Positions 35,096-42,506 of a DNA stretch of 64,000 nucleotides are shown here, piece after piece. Position 1 is the stretch's first letter; the number at the start of each line of letters is the position of its first letter. The notes below the pieces were generated by a model. That model had not been told where the DNA came from. It searched no databases and was given only the letters and a program-made list of their open reading frames with translations. Position numbers and translations under genes: made by a program. This stretch comes from Chakrabartia godavariana (lineage in GTDB: Bacteria > Pseudomonadota > Alphaproteobacteria > Sphingomonadales > Sphingomonadaceae): NCBI GenBank assembly GCA_005518185.1, contig RKSN01000004.1:1-64000 (forward strand). The letters run 5' to 3'.

Positions 35096-36256
35096 ATGGA
35101 AAGTGAAGTTGGCCAAATAGCCGAAGGTGTTGAAGAGGCCGCGGAGGAAGTATCTCCTGGCCGTGCCATGCGTGTTGCCGCAGCTCTGAAAGCTAAGGGC
35201 GGTGATGAATTCGCCAAGCCAGGCAGCATCATCGAAATCAAGTTCGTCAAAGGTGAATCGCTCAGTCTCACGGCGTCTCGGCTATTAGCCCTGATGATCT
35301 TGACGGCTGGAGGAGATGCTTGGGAGGATCGGCCACACCGAATTCGCAAAGCTGACATTCGGCGCGGGCATAAGGGCAATGAGCGGATCACCGACATGCT
35401 CCAGGAACTCCACCGAACGCTCTTCGCCGTTGATGACAAATCGTGGCGGGGCAAGAAGGCGACGCTCCTGTTTTCATTGATCTCGCGGTCGCGGGAGGAA
35501 ACGGAAGAAGAGGGCGGTGAAGCAGGTTGGATCGAATGGGAGTTCACGCCAGATGCGCGTAAGCTAATCCAAGCGTCCGAGACATACGCTGTGCTGAATC
35601 GCCAAGCGGTCCTTGGTTTTCGTTCGAACTATGCGCTCAAGCTTTATGAGCTGGGTGCTCTTCGCTTGCATCGTCGTCAGGCGACGTGGAGGGGGGACAT
35701 GCAAGCGCTTCGAGCAGCCCTTGGTATTCCACCCGAGGTATACACCGACTTTGCGCAGCTTCGGCGCAAGGTGCTTGAGAAGGCCAAATCCGAGATCGAC
35801 CAGTTGGCGCACTTCCGTGTCGAATGGCGCGAAATTCGGCAGGGTAGAACTGTGACCGAGCTTGAATTCCGGTTTGAGCCAAAAGGCGCGCCTGAAGTTA
35901 TTGAAACCGTCGATGAACTGGATCGTCATTCGTCAGGTCGCCATGCGCGGCGCGAGGGAACGGTTGAGACTATCGTTGCGGGGCAGGGGGCTATTCGGGG
36001 GCCGAGCAAGGCAGGCGCAAGCAGAAAACCACCTGAAGCCAGTTTTCCAAGAGGGTCGCTGCGCTACGGGGACGCCGAAGCCGAATTCCGTTCGATCGGC
36101 AGAGAGCATGGCGGCGGCTGGGATGTGGATATGATCGCCGATGGCTTTCGCTCCCACATGGGTGAGCGGTTGGAAAAGCTGCGCGGCGCAAAGTTGATGT
36201 CGGCATGGAAGGGTTTTTGCGAGGGTTGGGTTAATCGCCGGGGCCGGCCCCAATGA
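35096..36256 (+). CDS. repA: Plasmid replication initiator (Rep_3 type)
   Basis: A 386-aa initiator. It has two tandem winged-helix halves: LSLTASRLLALMILTAGG and IRKADIRRGHKGNERITDMLQELHRTLF in the first; VLNRQAVLGFRSNYALKLYELGALRL, a Rep_3 hallmark, and WRGDMQALRAALGIPPEVYTDFAQLRRKVLEKAKSEI in the second. The C-terminal 100 residues are less conserved. It would bind the iterons upstream as monomer and the inverted repeat as dimer. The ATG at 35096 has only a distant GGAG (30 nt upstream), so a later start is possible. ParA and ParB follow on the same strand. Confidence 0.9.
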   Translation: MESEVGQIAEGVEEAAEEVSPGRAMRVAAALKAKGGDEFAKPGSIIEIKFVKGESLSLTASRLLALMILTAGGDAWEDRPHRIRKADIRRGHKGNERITDMLQELHRTLFAVDDKSWRGKKATLLFSLISRSREETEEEGGEAGWIEWEFTPDARKLIQASETYAVLNRQAVLGFRSNYALKLYELGALRLHRRQATWRGDMQALRAALGIPPEVYTDFAQLRRKVLEKAKSEIDQLAHFRVEWREIRQGRTVTELEFRFEPKGAPEVIETVDELDRHSSGRHARREGTVETIVAGQGAIRGPSKAGASRKPPEASFPRGSLRYGDAEAEFRSIGREHGGGWDVDMIADGFRSHMGERLEKLRGAKLMSAWKGFCEGWVNRRGRPQ

Positions 36257-36260
36257 CAAG

Positions 36261-36280
36261 AAATTGCACGCGTGCAATTT
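36261..36280. repeat. parS-like palindrome 1
   Basis: AAATTGCACGCGTGCAATTT, a perfect 20-bp palindrome. The inner 18 bp recur at 37634 and 37679, flanking parA. Probable ParB-binding centromere. Confidence 0.7.
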
Positions 36281-36286
36281 GGGCCT

Positions 36287-36302
36287 CCCCCACCGAGTCA
36301 GG
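36287..36302 (-). repeat. Inverted iteron after rep
   Basis: Minus-strand CCTGACTCGGTGGGGG, matching the iteron pattern in opposite orientation, 31 bp after the rep stop codon. Confidence 0.65.
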
Positions 36303-36422
36303 TTGCGGCCGCCGAGCGCAGATCTCGGGCTAATTTGGCCCCCTCACTTTCGAAAATTGCGAATTTCTTGACCCAAAAGCGCAAGTGGGTGTAGCACACG
36401 CCCAATTGTGAAAGGTGGGCAT

Positions 36423-37625
36423 GTGTCTAACGGACTTCATATAGAGGAAGCGGAGCGCCTGGTCTCGGTTGCGACGCTTGCCAGTCGAACCTCGTCAGTG
36501 CTCGAGAAGTTGCGGGATTCGGCACGCAGCGCCCGCGCGGATGACCGCCGCGAACCAACGTTCACAATCGGCAAAGCAGCCGAACTGGTTGGCAGAACGC
36601 CAGCGGCGATACGTGATGCCGAAAAGGATGGGCGACTTCCTGAGCCTGCGAGGACCGACAACAACCGGCGCGAGCGATATACGCTGGCCCAACTGAACGA
36701 TATGCGCGGTGTCTTTGGAACACGGCCCTATCGGACTGCGGACGACCCCTGCTGCGTCGTGGCAGTTCAGAACTTCAAGGGCGGCGTTGGCAAATCCACT
36801 GTGGCGGTCCATTTAGCGCAATATCTAGCCATCCGCGGATACCGTGTCGCACTGGTCGATTGCGACAGCCAGGCGTCGGCAACCACGCTTTTCGGCTACG
36901 TACCTGATCTGGATCTCACCGAAGATGATACTCTCTACCCGTTCCTGCGCGAGGGAGAACGCTCGTCCCTCGATTATGCGCTCCGCAAGACCCATTTCGA
37001 CGGTTTGGAACTGATCCCGGCCAACCTCCGCTTGTTCAATTCCGAATATGAGCTCGCAGCGCGGATGGCGCAGGGCAATGGCTCGCTTCTCGATCGTTTG
37101 AAAGAAGGGATTGAGAGCATCTCGGATCGCTTTGATGTCGTCGTGATGGATCCTCCACCTGCCCTTGGCGCAATCTCCCTTTCTGTGCTGCGAGCGGCAA
37201 ATTCGTTGGTGGTTCCGGTTCCGCCAACCGTTATGGATTTCTCATCGACGGCAGCATTTCTCTCGATGCTGGATGAGACGATTGAACAGCTTGCGGAACG
37301 TGGGCTCGCACCGGAGCTGAAATTCCTCCGCTTCGTTGCTTCGAAAGTCGATGAAAACAAGTCAATGCAGAAGGAGCTGCTCCAGCTCATGCGCACGCTT
37401 TTTGGGCATGCGATGGTTCGGACACCGTTGAAGGATTCGGCTGAAATCGACAACGCAACGGCGCGTTTGATGACGGTGTATGAGCTAGACGGTCCCGCTA
37501 CCAGTTCGGCGGTGCGCAACCGATGCTTGAATTATCTCGATGGCGTAAATGCTGAGATCGAAGTCGATATCCGTTCGATGTGGCCCAGTCATCAGAAGCG
37601 TCTGCGCCAGGAGGCGTTGGCATGA
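36423..37625 (+). CDS. parA: ParA partition ATPase with N-terminal HTH
   Basis: A 400-aa ParA. An N-terminal MerR-like HTH (TFTIGKAAELVGRTPAAIRDAEKDGRLPEP, about 46-75) precedes the deviant Walker ATPase: FKGGVGKST (118-126), VALVDCDSQASATTLFG (Walker A') and VVVMDPPPALG (Walker B-like). HTH-bearing ParAs also repress their own operon. The GTG at 36423 has AAGGTGG 6 nt upstream and is preferred to an in-frame GTG at 36408. Palindromes lie on both sides of the gene and ParB follows 90 nt downstream. Role: ATP-driven segregation of the plasmid. Confidence 0.92.
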   Translation: MSNGLHIEEAERLVSVATLASRTSSVLEKLRDSARSARADDRREPTFTIGKAAELVGRTPAAIRDAEKDGRLPEPARTDNNRRERYTLAQLNDMRGVFGTRPYRTADDPCCVVAVQNFKGGVGKSTVAVHLAQYLAIRGYRVALVDCDSQASATTLFGYVPDLDLTEDDTLYPFLREGERSSLDYALRKTHFDGLELIPANLRLFNSEYELAARMAQGNGSLLDRLKEGIESISDRFDVVVMDPPPALGAISLSVLRAANSLVVPVPPTVMDFSSTAAFLSMLDETIEQLAERGLAPELKFLRFVASKVDENKSMQKELLQLMRTLFGHAMVRTPLKDSAEIDNATARLMTVYELDGPATSSAVRNRCLNYLDGVNAEIEVDIRSMWPSHQKRLRQEALA

Positions 37626-37633
37626 AATCCCGG

Positions 37634-37651
37634 AATTGCACGCGTGCAATT
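37634..37651. repeat. parS-like palindrome 2
   Basis: AATTGCACGCGTGCAATT, perfect 18-bp palindrome between parA and parB. Confidence 0.7.
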
Positions 37652-37678
37652 GATCGTGGCATTCACGTGAAACCGGAA

Positions 37679-37696
37679 AATTGCACGCGTGCAATT
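37679..37696. repeat. parS-like palindrome 3
   Basis: Same 18-bp palindrome, 45 bp after copy 2 and 19 bp before the parB start, so ParB bound here could also block its own translation or transcription. Confidence 0.7.
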
Positions 37697-37715
37697 CTGC
37701 TAATGGGAGGGTTGC

Positions 37716-38729
37716 ATGAGTAAGAAAAACAGCGGTTTTGCGGCCGATTTAGCGGCGCGTATCGACCTTACCGATGACGGCGCGGCGCCTCGTCGATCGA
37801 GCCTTGCATCGAACGTGCTGACTGGCCGATCGAACCGCCTTGCCGACCTTGCGTCAGGGGCCATAGTCAATCGGACACACGAGCTGGTGGATCCTGCCAG
37901 ATGCCGGATGTGGGCAGGTCATAACCGCGACTATGCCCTCCTCAACGAAGAGCGATGTTCGGATCTCATCGAGAGCATCAAGGCGCAGGGCCGACAGGAA
38001 ATTCCTGCGATTGTGCGTCGTATATCAGGCAGCGAAGAATATGACTTTGAGGTGATCTGCGGCGCGCGGCGACATTGGTCAATTAGCTGGCTGAGGTCCC
38101 ATCACTACCCTGACTTCAAATTCCTCGTCGATGTGCGCGAGATTGGCGATGAAGAGGCGTTCAGGCTCGCCGACATCGAGAACCGCGCCCGGGACGACCT
38201 CACCGATCTTGAAAGGGCAAGAGACTATCTCCGGGCGCTGACCGCCTACTATGACGGTCGACAAAAGACGATGGCCGAGCGGCTGAAGGTCTCTGAAAGC
38301 TGGCTCACGCGGTATCTGGATCTCGCTCGCCTCCCAGAGGAATTGACCAGGGCTTTTGCCGACCCGCAGGAGCTTGGCATTCGCAATGCTATTGCACTCA
38401 AGGCACTGCTGAAGCCAGATGATCGCAGGGAACGCGCCTTCAAGGAGGCCGCGCGCCTAGCAGACGAACGCAAGGCAACCGGGCAGTCGATGCCAGTCAT
38501 TGATGTGATCAAGGCACTGACACTCGCTGTAGACCCCCCCAAGAAGTCAGGTTCCCCCAAAAAGTCAGGAAAGGCTGAAACGCTTGCAAGCGCAAGCGGC
38601 AAGCCAGTGCTCCGAATCGAGGGTTCTGATCGCAAAGGGATCCGTCTCACATTACTGAGCAAGGGCGGCGCAACGCGGCAAGAGGCAGAAGAAGCTATTC
38701 GGGCGGTGCTAGATCAGTACTGGACCTGA
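37716..38729 (+). CDS. parB: ParB partition protein
   Basis: A 337-aa ParB. The N-domain shows LIESIKAQGRQEIPAIVRR, FEVICGARRHWSISWL (the GxRRxxA-type CTP/DNA box) and ADIENRARDDLTDLERARDYL; an HTH follows (MAERLKVSESWLTRYLDLARLPEEL). TAATGGGAGGGTTGC precedes the ATG. Near the C-terminus the repeat PKKSGSPKKSGK is encoded by two iteron-like sequences in inverse orientation (38536-38569). Binds the nearby palindromes and stimulates ParA; that is family knowledge plus position. Confidence 0.92.
   Translation: MSKKNSGFAADLAARIDLTDDGAAPRRSSLASNVLTGRSNRLADLASGAIVNRTHELVDPARCRMWAGHNRDYALLNEERCSDLIESIKAQGRQEIPAIVRRISGSEEYDFEVICGARRHWSISWLRSHHYPDFKFLVDVREIGDEEAFRLADIENRARDDLTDLERARDYLRALTAYYDGRQKTMAERLKVSESWLTRYLDLARLPEELTRAFADPQELGIRNAIALKALLKPDDRRERAFKEAARLADERKATGQSMPVIDVIKALTLAVDPPKKSGSPKKSGKAETLASASGKPVLRIEGSDRKGIRLTLLSKGGATRQEAEEAIRAVLDQYWT
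38536..38569 (-). repeat. Two inverted iterons inside parB
   Basis: Minus-strand CCTGACTTTTTGGGGG (38554-38569) and CCTGACTTCTTGGGGG (38536-38551), 18 bp apart, match the origin iterons and sit within codons for PKKSG repeats. Confidence 0.6.
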
Positions 38730-38784
38730 AACGCTTCGCCTAGGCGTGCCGTACCGCGACGTTTTGTCTAGCCGCAGGAAGCCC

Positions 38785-39723
38785 TCAGGAGGTCATATGC
38801 TGCCGTTTAGGGGTCAGGGCATGGTCACCGGGGCGCAAGGTGGCCAGATTGGCCTTGTCGAGCACCTGGGCGGCTTGTGAGGCTGTGCGGCGGGTCACGC
38901 CGAGCGCACGGGCCAGTTCGGCGCGGGTGAGGGGGCCTAGCCCGCCAATCAGCTGCCACATGGCAGGCGCCTGCGACGAGGCGTAGAGTTCCCTGAGGCG
39001 CTCGTCACCTCGCGCAACCATGGCCGAAACCGCGGCGAGGTCCGTTGCCACGTCACCGGCCGCAGCGCTGATGGCGCTCGCCAGCAGGGCGGGGAGGTGG
39101 TTTTCGGGTTCGGCGCGGAACAGCGCACGTGGGGCGAGCCCGGCGAGCGCTAGCGGCGCGGCTCCCAATCCGAACAGATGCGGCCGCATCGCTGCGGCCA
39201 GCGAGGCGGCCCAGGCACTTCCGCGCGCTGCGAAACGCTGGAACACATGGCCCTCGATCAGCACCTCCTCGCTGCCTCCTTCGAGAAAGTCGACTTCGTC
39301 GGCACGGAGCTGGCGGAGCCATTTCATAAGAGTTGCGAGTGGGTCGCGCACCGGGAGCAGGGCATCGAGCCGTTCGAGCGCCCGGTCAGCGGCCTCAAAT
39401 GTGCCTGAGAAGCTCTCGCGCGCGTCCTTGGCGGCGAGGGTGAGTTGCGCGGCTCGGGCGAGGGGAGGGGAGCCGCGCCGGATGATCCACGACAGGAAGT
39501 CCTGGCGTTCGGCGGCGTACCACGAGCGGGTCAGTTCGGACGCTTCAAGCCCCGGATTGTGCTCGGGGCCTTGGTTTTCTTGAGGAAAGTCGCGGACATG
39601 CACGCGCCACAGTCGGCGCAGAGAGGCACGCGCCAGTCCGTCCGCCACCTCCGCGCGCAGGTACGGCAGCGCCCCTTCAATCCGCGCCAGGGAGATCTGC
39701 CACGGGGGAGGGGGGTGGTCCAT
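38785..39723 (-). CDS. Hypothetical protein with C-terminal HTH
   Basis: A 312-aa, Ala- and Leu-rich helical protein. Near its end LTRAELARALGVTRRTASQAAQVLDKANLATL is a winged-helix/HTH motif, so DNA binding is likely. The body has no recognised domain. TATAGT/TATATT boxes and AGTATACT palindromes lie 10-40 nt before the ATG at 39723 and may be promoter and operator. It converges with parB (55 nt apart). Confidence 0.6.
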   Translation of the reverse strand: MDHPPPPWQISLARIEGALPYLRAEVADGLARASLRRLWRVHVRDFPQENQGPEHNPGLEASELTRSWYAAERQDFLSWIIRRGSPPLARAAQLTLAAKDARESFSGTFEAADRALERLDALLPVRDPLATLMKWLRQLRADEVDFLEGGSEEVLIEGHVFQRFAARGSAWAASLAAAMRPHLFGLGAAPLALAGLAPRALFRAEPENHLPALLASAISAAAGDVATDLAAVSAMVARGDERLRELYASSQAPAMWQLIGGLGPLTRAELARALGVTRRTASQAAQVLDKANLATLRPGDHALTPKRQHMTS

Positions 39724-39960
39724 CAGCCATAGAATATACTATACATCGTAAAAGTATACTCGGCTTGTACGGTGCATTCACTGTCCGATAATGGCTCTTC
39801 CCGGACAACACTTTCGGGGCGTCTTTGGCAGGAGAAATGAACCAGGGGAGGGCTCAAACGTCAGGATTCACGGGGAATATTGGCACTGGCCATAACTGAC
39901 TGAGAGGTATATCTAACGGAGGCAACCGAACGAATGCATCCATTCTATGATATGTGACAA

Positions 39961-40851
39961 ATGACTCTGATCGGCTACGCCCGGGTTTCTACCGACGAAC
40001 AGGACACTGCTGCCCAGCAGGATGCACTGCGTGCTCAGGGTTGCAGTGTGATCTTCGAAGACAAGGCCAGCGGCGCCAGCAAGGAGCGTCCGAACCTTGC
40101 CAGGGCTCTGGAACGAGTGGGGAAGGGGGATACCTTACTGGTGGTCCGGATTGACCGCTTGGCGCGCTCGCTGGCGCATCTGCTCGAAATCGTCGAAACA
40201 CTGCGGACCAAAGGCGGTTACTTCCGATCGATCAACGATCCGATCGATACATCGAGCGCGCAGGGCATGCTGATGACTCAGATGCTCGGTGCGTTCGCCG
40301 AGTTCGAGCGGGCGCTGATCCGCGAGCGGACGCGGGCAGGGCTGAAGGCTGCGGTTGCGCGGGGCGCTCGGCCTGGCAATCCAAAGATGCGGGCCCGTGA
40401 TCCGATTGCCATCGCTGAGATTCGTCACAGCCACAACGAGCGATACCTGAATGCGCTGATCGACGGCCGACATCGGTGGCTGCCGACGGTTGAGCGGCTC
40501 CGGCCGCATTTACCCTGGGCGTTGGTATTGCGCCAAATCCTTGCGATCACTCCGCCAGTGCGCTCGTTCAGCGAGCGCACACTGATCAAGGCTTGCCGGA
40601 CGCTGGTGAAGTCAGGCTACGCCAGCGTCGCGATCCTGGAGCCGTCGCCGCGTCTGCCACCCGACACCCGGGCGGCACGGCTAGTTGCAGATCGGCTGAA
40701 GACTCATCCGGAGGCATCGTTGCGTGAGATCGCCGCCTGGCTGTCACGCGACTTGCGAGAGCCCACTCCGCGTGGAGGTCTGTCGTGGACGGCAGAAGGC
40801 GTGCGCCGGGTGATCCTGCAGGCCAAGGCGCTACATTTGATCGAGGAATGA
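39961..40851 (+). CDS. Serine recombinase/resolvase family protein
   Basis: A 296-aa serine recombinase. The catalytic domain starts MTLIGYARVSTDEQ (Ser10), with LVVRIDRLARSLAHL carrying the conserved arginines, and ends with the long E-helix (GAFAEFERALIRERTRAGLKAA). The C-terminal 150 residues are longer than in Tn3 resolvases and end in a segment with ASLREIAAWLS and SWTAEGVRRVILQA that looks like a second HTH. It may be an orphan resolvase for plasmid multimers or the remnant of a transposon. The 237 bases upstream hold no gene. Confidence 0.8.
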   Translation: MTLIGYARVSTDEQDTAAQQDALRAQGCSVIFEDKASGASKERPNLARALERVGKGDTLLVVRIDRLARSLAHLLEIVETLRTKGGYFRSINDPIDTSSAQGMLMTQMLGAFAEFERALIRERTRAGLKAAVARGARPGNPKMRARDPIAIAEIRHSHNERYLNALIDGRHRWLPTVERLRPHLPWALVLRQILAITPPVRSFSERTLIKACRTLVKSGYASVAILEPSPRLPPDTRAARLVADRLKTHPEASLREIAAWLSRDLREPTPRGGLSWTAEGVRRVILQAKALHLIEE

Positions 40852-40872
40852 GGGCGCTCGGTCGAGCATTCG

Positions 40873-41169
40873 TTATTTTCCGAACGTCAAAGCACCTGAA
40901 CCAGCGAGAATGATCGCTGCCCCGACAAGGCAGATTACGGAACCGAAGATATCAGTGGTCGTTGGCCGTTGCCCTTCGATCAGCCCCAGCCAGAACAGTG
41001 AAGCGACAATGTAAATCCCGCCGTAGGCGGCATAGGCGCGTCCGGCATAGGCCGTGTCCACCCGCGTCAGCAGCCACGCAAACGCAACTAGTGCCGCCAC
41101 GCCGGGAATGGCGACAAGCGCCGGCTTCCCGCTCTTGAGCCAGGCCCAGAAGGCAAAGCAGCCAGCGAT
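40873..41169 (-). pseudogene. ynfA: Truncated ynfA (UPF0060) membrane protein
   Basis: The C-terminal ~99 residues of a YnfA-family small membrane protein: [16 protein letters not shown], then [39 protein letters not shown] and [18 protein letters not shown]. The N-terminal residues are missing because the left terminal repeat of the Tn3-family transposon begins at 41170. They are not present on the other side of the transposon. No start codon remains in a proper context, so it is probably non-functional. Confidence 0.8.
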
Positions 41170-41207
41170 GGGGGCGTTTGCGGGAGGGGGCGGAATCCTA
41201 CGCCAAG
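41170..41207 (+). repeat. Transposon left terminal repeat
   Basis: 38 bp, 37 identical to the inverse of 45389-45426. Confidence 0.9.
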
Positions 41208-41233
41208 CTCGCCCAGATAGCCGGCGCGAGATC

Positions 41234-41764
41234 TTACTTGTTGCTGCCTTCTACGGTCGCGCCAGAAAGGCGACGGCTCAGTTCTATCCGGCGATGGCTA
41301 CGCATTTTGAAGGTGTCTGGCCCAACGCGCCGATACTCAATGAAGCCGAGAGAACGCCAAAATCGCTCTGCCGCTTCATTCGCTTCCAGCACGGCCAACC
41401 GAATCTCTGTGGCACCTCTCGCAGCGGCCCAGCTTTCGACCGTCGAGTAAATTGAGCGTCCGACGCCACGACCACGCTGTGCGGCATCTACGATCATGAA
41501 GCCGAGATACCATGTGCCATCACGCGGATAATCGCGGAGGATGGCCGCGATTGCATATAGGCCGCCAGGCCCCTTCCATCCCAGGACAGCTTGATTGTGG
41601 GCGCTCTTTTCGGGCGGCACATCGGAGAAAAGCTCGCGAGCATCGTCCAGCGTGGGCGCGGCCCCGTCCTGCAACAGGAAATAGTCGCTGCAACGGTTGT
41701 ACAGGTCTGCAACGTCTGCGGCGTCCGCTTGGGTAAGTTTGATCGGGGCTCCCGTCATCATCAT
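41234..41764 (-). CDS. GNAT family N-acetyltransferase (transposon cargo)
   Basis: A 176-aa GNAT protein: [28 protein letters not shown] is the acetyl-CoA binding motif A (RGRGVG), followed by [21 protein letters not shown], motif B. The substrate is unknown; small-molecule (for example drug) or toxin-type acetylation are both possible. It overlaps the resolvase gene by 4 nt, so it is expressed from the resolvase promoter and is part of the transposon, not a later insertion. Confidence 0.85.
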   Translation of the reverse strand: MMMTGAPIKLTQADAADVADLYNRCSDYFLLQDGAAPTLDDARELFSDVPPEKSAHNQAVLGWKGPGGLYAIAAILRDYPRDGTWYLGFMIVDAAQRGRGVGRSIYSTVESWAAARGATEIRLAVLEANEAAERFWRSLGFIEYRRVGPDTFKMRSHRRIELSRRLSGATVEGSNK

Positions 41765-42381
41765 CGCGTTTTGGCAGCAAGCACGCGCTGACCGTAATCC
41801 CGGAGTTCCCCGTTGGGACCGACATAGCGGTAGAGAGTGACGCGCTCGATCCCGAGTTCCTTGCAGAGGTCGGAAACGGACGTGTCGCGTTGGGCCATAG
41901 CAGCCTGAGCGAGCCGCACCTGGGCCTTGGAGAGGGCGAACTTGCGGCCACCCTTGCGTCCCCGCGCGCGGGCAGCGGCCAGGCCAGCCATGGTGCGCTC
42001 GCGGATCATATCCCGCTCAAACTCCGCCAGTGTGGCAAAAATGCCGAACACCATCCGGCCCGATGGCGTCGTGGTGTCGATCTGCGCGCCCTTGCCGGTG
42101 AGCACCCGCAGACCGATACCGCGATCCGACAGATTCTGCACTGTGCTGACCAGGTGGGTGAGCGTTCGGCCGAGCCGGTCGAGCTTCCAAACGATGAGGA
42201 CATCGCCGTCGCGCAACGATTTCAGGCAGGCGGCAAGACCGGGGCGATCATCACGGCTACCGGATGCACGATCATCATAGATATTGCCTGGCTCGACACC
42301 GGCAGCGCGAAGGGCATCGTGCTGCAGGTCGAGCGACTGCGAGCCGTCGGCTTTGGACACGCGGGCGTAGCCGATCAGCAT
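41761..42381 (-). CDS. tnpR: Tn3-family resolvase
   Basis: A 206-aa serine recombinase with Ser9 in MLIGYARVSKAD, LIVWKLDRLGRTLTHL and the E-helix FATLAEFERDMIRERT, then a Hin-type HTH (VSDLCKELGIERVTLYRYV). It resolves cointegrates at res, which should lie in the 125-bp divergent gap to tnpA. Confidence 0.9.
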   Translation of the reverse strand: MLIGYARVSKADGSQSLDLQHDALRAAGVEPGNIYDDRASGSRDDRPGLAACLKSLRDGDVLIVWKLDRLGRTLTHLVSTVQNLSDRGIGLRVLTGKGAQIDTTTPSGRMVFGIFATLAEFERDMIRERTMAGLAAARARGRKGGRKFALSKAQVRLAQAAMAQRDTSVSDLCKELGIERVTLYRYVGPNGELRDYGQRVLAAKTR

Positions 42382-42506
42382 GGATCACAAACGAAGGTTT
42401 GAGGCGGTGACGAACATGAGCACATAAGATTGGGCTATTGTGTATCTTAACCAGCATCTCAATCAAGCTATCTCAAACCGTAGCTCGGAAAGAATAAGGA
42501 GCATGT
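42382..42506. promoter_or_regulatory. Putative res site and divergent promoters
   Basis: AT-rich 125-bp gap between tnpR and tnpA with an imperfect inverted repeat around 42420-42455 (CACATAAGATT ... TGTGTATCTTA). Position and composition fit a resolvase site; subsites cannot be assigned with certainty. Confidence 0.5.
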
